Both the position numbers and the translations under genes were made by a program. A stretch of DNA of 50,912 nucleotides from Geosiphon pyriformis (taxonomy: Eukaryota > Glomeromycota > Glomeromycetes > Archaeosporales > Geosiphonaceae), in the NCBI GenBank assembly GCA_016748015.1, contig JAAOMT010000082.1, positions 139,863-190,774 of the forward strand, in the 5' to 3' direction. The notes under the pieces are model-generated. The model was not told the DNA's origin. It did no database searches and saw only the letters and a list, made by a program, of their open reading frames with translations. Below are positions 43,633 to 50,912 of this stretch, piece after piece. Every line of letters starts with the position of its first letter. The stretch's first letter is position 1.

Positions 43633-44262
43633 ATGGAAATTACGGACAACATCCACTCACTAGCACAACAACTTTTTCAATTAATCCAACACCAAGAAAT
43701 AGAAATTACAATCAATCAACAAACTATTCAATATCAAGATACTAAAAAGACACTGCAAAACAGAAAACAGAAGAAACCAGAAAATGCCATTGACAAAATT
43801 ATTACAAAAGTAAAATTGGCAATAAAAGAATTGACAAAAGAGTCAATATACCAAGAGTTGATGAAAGAAACTTGGAATTGGTGAATACAACAATTTTCAA
43901 GAAACTATTGTTATTTTTACTTGGGACAACACGTGAATATCCAGAACTTATATACGGATAAAACAAAGCAGTTATTCGACACAACAATATTATAACAACT
44001 AGAACATTTTGTGAAGAAAAACAACTTATCTACACAAGCTCAAGCTATATACCAAATACACACAGTATTTCAGAATCGACCAGAAATTTTACTCAACAAA
44101 GCAATGGATACAGTTACCAGTAATCAATTAGGAAGGATTACCAATGCTTAATTTGAAGAAGTACAGACTCAAATAACACAAGTAATTCTTGAAAATGAAA
44201 TTCAGAAAATACTTCAAGAAAGGGAATTAACAGAGTTAGATTTTGATGAAGCTCAATATTAA
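43633..44262 (+). pseudogene. Unknown 3' ORF of element E
   Basis: A 210-codon frame from ATG (MEITDNIHSLAQQLFQLIQ) to TAA before the polypurine tract, with three stops, e.g. after ETWNW. Later parts read YLGQHVNIQNLYTDKTKQ and NRPEILLNKAMDTVTSNQ and end LTELDFDEAQY. It looks helical and soluble. Retained in A and C in the same position, so it is likely a real element gene of unknown function. Confidence 0.72.
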
Positions 44263-44275
44263 AAGAAGAGAATAA

Positions 44276-45118
44276 TGTTACTCATAAAAATATAGGGAAT
44301 ATATATTAGCATAGTTATTAACCAATCAGAAGTAGACATAGTAAAATATGGAATTCCAGGATTTCTCTTAGGAATTGCAGGATTTCAGGAATCACAGAAT
44401 TCCAGGATTCTAGAATTTCTCTTAAAGGAATTGCAGGATTCCTGTTGTGAAGAATTGAGAAATTGAGAAATCTCAATTATGTATATATAGCAGTAAGATT
44501 AGAAGCTAAAAACAGAGACATCCAGTTTAGATTTAATCTAAGCAACTCTCCACATCACAAATATTAATAAATAACTATTTCCATACCTCAATTTATCTTC
44601 TACTATCAACTTCATGTTGATAGTAATGAATACTTAACCACACTGAAACAATAGCTCTTGATCATGGCTATTGATGAGATACTAATCAAAATTGCCTTGG
44701 CTCATTTCCTTATTTTATTTCTGTTTTCTTTATTTCTTTTCTTTATTTTATTTTTCTTTGTGGGTGTATACTAATTGATTAAAAGATTAAGTACTGAGTT
44801 ATTGATGTCAAGGATAGCCTGGTAAAAGACCCAGAAATAAGGGTAAGATTTTATATATTATTGGATAGCTTACCAGAAAGGCACGACTGCCAGACTAAAT
44901 CCAGCCACCATGCTGAAAAAAAAATTGGAAAAACTCTTGGAAAAATACATCTACTATCAACACTATTGAATCTCTGTTCATTATACAAAGGACTCAACCA
45001 AAACCTTCAGACCACGTAAAAACCATCAGAATTACCAACATCTGCATCAAAATAGCTTTTGAGCACCAAGTTATGGGTTTGTTATTTAATTCAACAGCAG
45101 AAATAATCACCTGTAACA
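44276..45118 (+). mobile_element. 3' LTR of element E
   Basis: TGTTACTC to CTGTAACA, preceded by AAAAGAAGAGAATAA. Like the 5' LTR but with a shorter GAATTCC array (44349-44460). Hairpin 1 is at 44603-44623, a perfect stem. Ends against C's Cys-rich region. Confidence 0.88.
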
Positions 45119-46002
45119 ATGTCAAATGTTTAGACATATTCGGGTTCAAGCAGAAACAGAAAGTTGTTTTTGATTTCTAGTAGCTTGCTGGCTGTCACAT
45201 CTTCTACTTTTACACTTGCCATTCTCCAGATTTTATGCTTATCATGTGGATATCCTTCCAATTATTACAATACTTATTTCCAGGCATTATCAATTGATGT
45301 TCTTTTCCATATCCAGTCATTAATTAAGATTATATACTGGCAGGTTTTGTCACGTGTTTTTTTATGTTCAGGAATGTCATTCTATATTCCTTCTTTGGGT
45401 AATATAGTGTCACATGCAAGACAAGATTTATTGTCTCATTTTCTTTGCTATTTTGGTCATCCAAAGCATTTTATGATGCATGAGCAACAGTAAAATTTTG
45501 TTGCTGTGTGGTATTCCTCATCATTGCCACAACATGTGCCCATTGACAACAATTTCTTACCACAATTGGCACATATAAGCTTTGGTCAGCAATAAGAGGG
45601 TCATTGGGATGTATTGTAGATATAGGAGTTATAAGTGGTGGTGCTTGTAAGTGTTGTTTCTTTTTCTCTTTTTCTTTCCCTTGTCAGTCTCTTCTCATTC
45701 CCAACTTGGTAGCTTGTCCTGATTATTGTCAGTTTTCCAGACTTGGTCAATGTTCTAAGTAAGTTCTGTCTCCTTCTGTTTTTCTTTGCTATTGTTGTCC
45801 CAAAATAGTATGGACAGTAGTTTATTGTGGTTGTTTTCAGCCCATGATACTTGATAGGCTTCCCAGGTAGGCTTCTTTTCTTCTTTCTCAAACTTGATAA
45901 GTGGTGCTGGCATGTTAATAGTCTTGAAATGGCCACACGTGGCTGGTATGTGTGTGTATCAACCATTCTGGTTAAGTTGAAGCTCTTGTGTATTCTAATC
46001 AA
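45119..46002 (-). pseudogene. Element C linker and Cys-rich domain, upstream part
   Basis: Read on the minus strand from 46002: a charged linker, then the Cys-rich block equivalent to E's 39014-39250 (Cys residues around 45585, 45540 and 45475), ending with the helical stretch. It is cut at 45118 by element E and resumes at 34965. Multiple stops. Confidence 0.55.
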
Positions 46003-46540
46003 GCATTATGTTGGTTTTAAACAGCCAGTCATTACCAATGAGTGCTTGATATTGAGTGGCTTCTATGACTAATATCTTGATTGGCACAATGATGCCATTA
46101 ACTTCTATAGGAAGGTCATTGATCTTGCCAATTAGAGTTTTGGTCATTCCATCAGCAGTGATAATTTGTGCACTGGCAGTTTGATCAACTTGGCGACCTA
46201 ATTGATCTATGAGTTGTCTTGTAATAATGCTGCCAGCTAATTCACTATCTAAGATCAGTTTGATGGTATGGCCATTAACTTTGGCATCAGTGTACATGGC
46301 AGTAATAGGTTTTTCTTCCAGAGTAGCTCCACTAAATAACAGCATGGTTAATGGTTCTTTAAGTTCAAATGGGAAGATGATGTCCAGTAATTTGTTTTCA
46401 GTAATGGTAGCTGGTAGAATATTACTAATAAGTGCTTGCCATTGGTTGAATTCCAGCATATTAGGTGTGATATCTTCTGGAGTAATCAAGAGACTTAAAT
46501 AGTATTGAAAATTTGGGTTTTGGGTGTACCTGGTTTCCAA
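46002..46540 (-). pseudogene. Aspartic protease of element C
   Basis: 181-codon open frame. FSGATLEEKPITAMYTDAK leads to LILDSELAGSIIT. The catalytic Asp is kept but DSG has become DSE. ITADGMTKTLIGKINDLPIEV and YQALIGNDWLFKTNIMLD follow. In frame with gag upstream. Confidence 0.82.
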
Positions 46541-48598
46541 ATTCTATTGTCATGATCTTAATGATTGGTTGAAGGAACTGGGAATTGGTTAGTAAACAAT
46601 TATTGATGATCTCCAGTTTTGGGTAACCCTTAATCTGGAATTCCCTGATGTCATCAGAGCTGGGTTTGGTGGCAGTGTTGAAATTGGTGGTTGATATATT
46701 ATTTGAAGCTGCGGCTGATTAATAAGTTGAGACTGCAATTAATAAACTATGGGTGCTAGAGGCTGATAAATTGGTGGTTGATAAATTTGCTGCTGCATCA
46801 TAGGTAGGTAATTCAGTTGATACAGTTCTAAGTTTAATTAATAACTTGAAGTTTGAAACTGGTGATTGGGGTTTTGATATTGATTTTCCGATTGTTGATT
46901 TTCTATTCTTAATCTGCAGTCAAGTCTTAAATATCCTTGTTTACTACAGTAGTGACAAATATGTATTTTCTGCTGCCACTGTTAATTGGTCGAGGATGAT
47001 GGATGCAACTAGTTCTGGAAATGATTTGCATTTCCTTGATTATTACATTATTGTAAAGGTTAATAAACTGCTTAATTGTTGTTAGCTAAGTATCTCTCTA
47101 ATTTTTGATTGATTGATTTACTGAATTGCTTCAATTTGGAATCCAAGTCAGATAATCTGTTCATTATTAGATTTACTGTTTGAATGTGGTTGGCTTCTAA
47201 TTCAGCTGCTTCAAAATTTTTGCATTGGTAATAGCTGCTTGCAGATTGACAGGATGCATTGGACGTATGTGTTGCAGAATGCTACTGTGTAATCCACAAA
47301 TAAACTGATTTAAGATCTGGGTTGCTGTGAAATAATTGGCATTGATGGCTTGGATCTGGCACAGATTCCTATGGAAGCATCTTAAGTAAGTAGTAACTGC
47401 TTTATTTTCTCCTTGTTTGATTGTGTTAAAGGTGTTGGCTAGACAATTAATACTGTTATTGTTACTGAAATATCTCAAGAATTCAATTTTGAATGTATTG
47501 AAATCTTAAGATTTGTTGACCAAGCTTTGGTACTATAAATTAGCAGTATTCTGGAGAAAATATGGGATGGCTTGCATGGCTCTGGCATCATTCTATTCAT
47601 TAGCCATGATGGCTTTTTCCACATTGTTGAGCCATACTTGTGCATTATTTTCTTCACCTGTGAATCTTTTGAGCTTTGCTATTGGGCATAGGTTATTAGA
47701 TCTACATTTGGTTGGTGTGATAATTGGAGGGTAGTGGTTGAGGTAGTATTGGTGACTGTTAAATTTGTTTTACAATTGGATCAATTGGTTGCTAATTGAT
47801 GATGATTTCTGGAGATAAGTTTTCCTGATTAATTGTTTCAGGGTTTGAATTAGTTTGAGTTTGCTGGGTCTAAATGTTCGGGGTTTCAACTTCCAGATTT
47901 TCTAAAATCGGGTTTTGGTAAGTAAATTTCTGATCCTTACTTCCTTTTTTTCTTGATTCCATTATTTTCCATGGACTCGCAGTTCTGAAATCTGGTTGAA
48001 GTAGCAGTGATCAAAATCCTGATGGCATTGATGATCTCAAATTAAATTCCTCACCATAAATTCCTAATAATTCCACTTTCTTTTGTTTACTTTGAAATAG
48101 GAGTTGTCTGAATGTTGATGTTGTATTTGATGTGGACATACTTGTTGATGTAATATTAATGGCACTTCCAGATGTATAATGATATAATAGATTAGTTGGT
48201 GATTTAACTCTTGTTTTCTTCCAAGTGAGTGGTCATATCCTTTGAGGTGTTATTGCTAATGTTTGTAGTTTTTCTTTGCCTTTGTTGGCATAAGTAATTG
48301 GATATCTTTGTTGAGTGTGAATTTCAATTTCTTTATTGATTTCAGTGAGGATTGCTGTAAAATTATAATTTGCTGGTAGGCTGGTGTTTTGAATTAATTT
48401 GTTGTAGAAATTTCTTCTGGCTGAGTCAGTTTCTACTGATACTTTTAGCAAGTATGAAATTTTTTTGTTGATGTAGAAATTGAAAGCTAATTTTGCTGAT
48501 AAGTGATTGTTGGTTAATCTTAGATGTTGACAATAGTATTGGAATAAGAATTTTGCAAATCCTAAATAGTTTGTCCCTGTTTTTTTGGATTCTGCCAC
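46541..48598 (-). pseudogene. Gag of element C
   Basis: Starts with the GTG codon (48598) in the frame GCAGAATCC, then NYLGFAKFLFQYYCQHL (48598-48233 open). The capsid region has FSNNNSINCLANTFNTIKQ and FICGLHSSILQHIRP (47478-47197). The knuckle (46916-46957) reads CHYCSKQGYLRLDC, with His changed to Tyr, so zinc binding is probably lost. A Gln-rich linker follows. Confidence 0.82.
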
Positions 48599-48642
48599 TG
48601 TTTGGATGAGTGTTGTTGGTGCTGGTTCTCTGTAGGATTATA

Positions 48643-48661
48643 CTTCACAGGAAGCACCAAA
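48643..48661 (-). other. Primer-binding site of element C
   Basis: Minus strand TTTGGTGCTTCCTGTGAAG directly after the LTR end. Same core as A, D and E. Confidence 0.8.
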
Positions 48662-49421
48662 TATTACAGATGATTATTTGGAGTCTCAAATCAAATAACA
48701 AATCTGTAATTTGATGTTTTAGTATCTTAATAATGTGAGTAATATTGGTATGTTGTTGTTATCTGAAGGTTTAATTGATCTGAAAGTTTTATGATTGAGT
48801 TTTTTGTATAATGAACAGAGATTCAATAATGGTTTTCAGTAGCCTTCTGGAATTACAATTCCATCAAATTTCTTTCTCAGCATGGTGGCTGGTAATCCTC
48901 CTGGTAAGCTATCCTCAATTCTATAAGTGTTTTACCCTTGTTTCTACCAGTTCCTATGACATCTTTTAATTTAGTGCTTTTAATCCTTAATCAGTTTAGT
49001 AAACAACAATAAAATCAAAAAAAAGAAATAAAGAAAGAAAATAAAAGAAATAAAGAAAAATAAGTCAATACAATTACAAGTTAGTATTCCATCAATAGCC
49101 ATAATCAAGAGCTATTGTTCTAGCATAGTCAAATATCAATTACTATCAACATGAAGTGTTGATAGTAGATAATAGAATTGAGATAACAAATAGTTATTTA
49201 TTGATATTTATAATAGAAAAAGTTGCTTAAATTAAATCTAAATGAAAAGGTCTGTCTTTTCTACTTCTACTGCTATTACTATATATACATAATTGATGTT
49301 CTATAAAATTGCTCACATTCCTAAGCAATGTGCTATGATTTCTTGAGCAATGCTCACATGCTAACTACTATTTTCTTATTGATCTACTATTTTCTATATC
49401 TGTTTTTTTTTATGAGTAATA
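48662..49421 (-). mobile_element. 5' LTR of element C
   Basis: Minus strand TATTACTC to CTGTAATA, both TG and CA ends altered by single transitions. It has degenerate AGCAATGTG repeats and a shorter U3 than the 3' LTR. Hairpin 1 is perfect at 49143-49165 and hairpin 2 is next to it. Confidence 0.85.
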
Positions 49422-49425
49422 ATAC

Positions 49426-49790
49426 CTTGAACATTTGCAGAAGGTTTTTGACCTGCTCAGAAATACTGGTCTTAAAATTAACCCAATCAAATCTTTTTTT
49501 GGATGCCAATCCACCTAGTTTCTTGGTTATTTTATTATAAAAGATGAAATCTTCTTTGATCCAGCTAAATTTGAAAAAGTTCAAAACATTAGACAACCAA
49601 TAAATGTTTCTGAACTATGCTTTTTCTTTGGTTTGGCTTTTTACTATTGCAAATTTATCAAAAATTTTTCCAAAATTGCTTTTTCACTCAATCAGCTACT
49701 CAGAAAAAATATCAATTATCACTGGGGCACTCATTAACAGAAAGCCTTTGAAATTCTGAAGGAAAAATTTGTTACTGAACCAATTCTCAA
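49426..49790 (+). pseudogene. Reverse transcriptase of element B, C-terminal part
   Basis: Continues the RT cut at 29366: LEHLQKVFDLLRNTGLKINP, then FLGYFIIKDEI, FYYCKFIKNFSKIAFSLNQL and the RT-RNase H connection. A stop and the ATAC flank mark the junction with element C. Confidence 0.85.
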
Positions 49791-50200
49791 ACAACCTGAC
49801 TTGGACCAACCTTTTATTCTCCACACTAATGCATCTGATTATGGACTTAATGCTATCCTATCACAAAAAGATAAAGATAACAGAGAACATGCTATAGCAT
49901 ATGCTAATAGATCTCTTACACCAACAGAAAAGAACTATTCAGTAACTAAACAAGAATACTTAGTAGTAGTTTGGGCTACCAATTACTGGGACAAATATTT
50001 TTTGGTGTGAAGTTTTTGGTGGTAACAGATCACCAAGTCTTGGTTTGGCTATGCAACAAAAAAAAGCTGGAACACAAATAAATAACTTGCTGAATATTTT
50101 ACTTGGATAAATTCGACTATGACATTCAATATCACAAAAGAGCTAATCATTAAAATGCCAATGCTCTCTCCAGATTTACTATCCAGTAACAGCACAACTT
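49791..50200 (+). pseudogene. RNase H of element B
   Basis: FILHTNASDYGLNAILSQKD (first catalytic Asp changed to Asn), EHAIAYANRSLTPTEKNYS and EYLVVVWATNYW. Then a one-base shift and stops, followed by a truncated end with the A/S-rich region equivalent to NADALSR. Confidence 0.8.
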
Positions 50201-50239
50201 TCTCAAACCAAACCAACTTAATTATTAGTAATTCCCCTC

Positions 50240-50472
50240 TTGACAAACATGATAATGGACTTGGACAACTATTCTGCCTTAATGAAATTTTTGGGTAAAG
50301 GACAATACCCACTGAATTACACTCAACAGCAAAGAGTACATTTGCATAAACAATCAAATTTCTATTTGATCCACCAAAACCAGTTATATAAAAGAAATAG
50401 AAAAGATCCTGACCACCTTTAAAGAGTCATAAGATTTGAAGAAAGAGAAATTGTGATTTATAATATGCACAC
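50240..50472 (+). pseudogene. Integrase N-terminus of element B, cut by the F LTR
   Basis: MIMDLDNYSALMKFLGKGQYP then NQLYKRNRKDPDHL, a stop, and REIVIYNMHT, the first His of the HHCC site. The frame ends at 50472 against the TATTAC end of the minus-strand F LTR. Core and C-terminus are outside the window. Confidence 0.7.
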
Positions 50473-50912
50473 TATTACAGACTGGTTTTCTTGTTATATT
50501 TAATTGCTGATATCTCGTTTTAATTGCAATCAGTCTTTCATGAGTTCCTCAATTCTATTTGTGTAATAATGTCACTATTACACTGAAGGCTTTCTTTTTA
50601 CTGTTGCAATGTAAGTTATTCTTCAATTCTTGATTGTTGTGTGTGTTTATGTACTCCTTCTCAGAGGCTGAACTGAAATCTACCCACTGTTTGGGGTCTT
50701 CTCTGAGGCTATCCTTGCAATTGCCTGATGTGTTTCTCTAATCTAGAAACACAGAATGTTAATGGTCTTTAGCGCTTTTCTAATTCTTACAATAAAGCTT
50801 TTATCAATTAGTAACAATGTGAATAATCTTGATCAAGGATTATTCTTCCAAGGGATTCAGTTGATGAATGATAGTTTCATTCAATAAATAATACAAGTAA
50901 GTTTTTTAATAC
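50473..50912 (-). mobile_element. LTR of family F (right copy, continues beyond window)
   Basis: The minus strand ends in GTAATA (GTAACA in the left copy). It is colinear with 331-771 in reverse. It follows integrase coding of B directly, and by orientation it is the 3' LTR (or a solo LTR) of an F element, with any body to the right. The window ends inside it. Confidence 0.75.

Larger units (their letters stand above)
34966..45118 (+). mobile_element. Element E: full-length gypsy element with dUTPase, innermost
   Basis: A 10.15-kb element with LTRs 34966-35846 and 44276-45118 and the complete A-type layout. It lies inside the linker of element C, in opposite orientation. Flanks ACAT and ATGT could be a 4-bp duplication with two transitions. 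It has the fewest stops, and gag through RNase H remains in one frame. It is therefore the youngest of the nest, consistent with its innermost position. Confidence 0.9.
29367..49421 (-). mobile_element. Element C: full-length gypsy element with dUTPase, split by E
   Basis: A minus-strand relative of A: 5' LTR 48662-49421, 3' LTR 29367-30162. About 9.9 kb remain once E (34966-45118) is removed. Flanks ACAC (29363-29366) and ATAC (49422-49425) look like a 4-bp target duplication with one C-to-T change. It interrupts the RT of element B. All domains carry stops or missense changes. Confidence 0.88.

Noticed and set aside
1-50912. Prokaryotic or phage defence system
   Set aside because: Introns, LTR retroelements and LINE coding point to a eukaryote; no operon-like gene order is present.

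Overview
The window looks like a nuclear contig of a very AT-rich eukaryote, most likely a fungus and probably an arbuscular mycorrhizal one (Glomeromycotina). This is inferred from three things: Ty3/gypsy elements whose pol carries Cys-rich segments and a dUTPase, an APE-type LINE with a CCHC knuckle, and a spliced gene resembling a Crinkler-type (CR) effector. There are no prokaryotic operons, rRNA or tRNA genes, or CRISPR arrays. Apart from one broken host-type gene, the window is a graveyard of nested retroelements riddled with stops that fit C-to-T and G-to-A changes.

Left part (1-8138): a family-F LTR (ends 771) sits in the 3' end of a family-B element (772-1291, LTR 1292-2019). That element lies in the integrase of a third element, G (2020-3419, start of its 3' LTR at 3420). 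Next is the heavily decayed 5' half of element D (LTR 4469-5321, gag, start of protease), cut at 7756 by an inverted copy of the G LTR.

Middle (8139-11290): two extremely AT-rich stretches flank a minus-strand, four-exon gene (10331-8782). It encodes a coiled-coil N-terminus, a basic cluster, a PD-(D/E)XK-like region and the beginning of a kinase-like fold. It stops at a 19-base Tn5 mosaic end (8763-8781), which is a sequencing-library adapter, so the join there is probably an assembly artefact. Exon 2 also needs a one-base frameshift.

Right part (11291-50912): a four-level nest. A LINE (11291-14894, resuming 25045-25122) is interrupted by complete element A (14895-25044, 4-bp target duplication CTGT). 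It is then interrupted by element B (from 25123). B's reverse transcriptase is split at 29366/49426 by minus-strand element C (29367-49421). C's Cys-rich region is split by plus-strand element E (34966-45118). B's integrase is finally cut by a minus-strand F LTR (50473-end). A, C and E share one layout: LTR, primer-binding site, gag with CCHC knuckle, protease, Cys-rich domain, CxxC ribbon, acidic linker, dUTPase, beta-rich linker, reverse transcriptase, RNase H, separate integrase ORF, uncharacterised 3' ORF, polypurine tract, LTR. The innermost element, E, is the best preserved, as the nesting order predicts.
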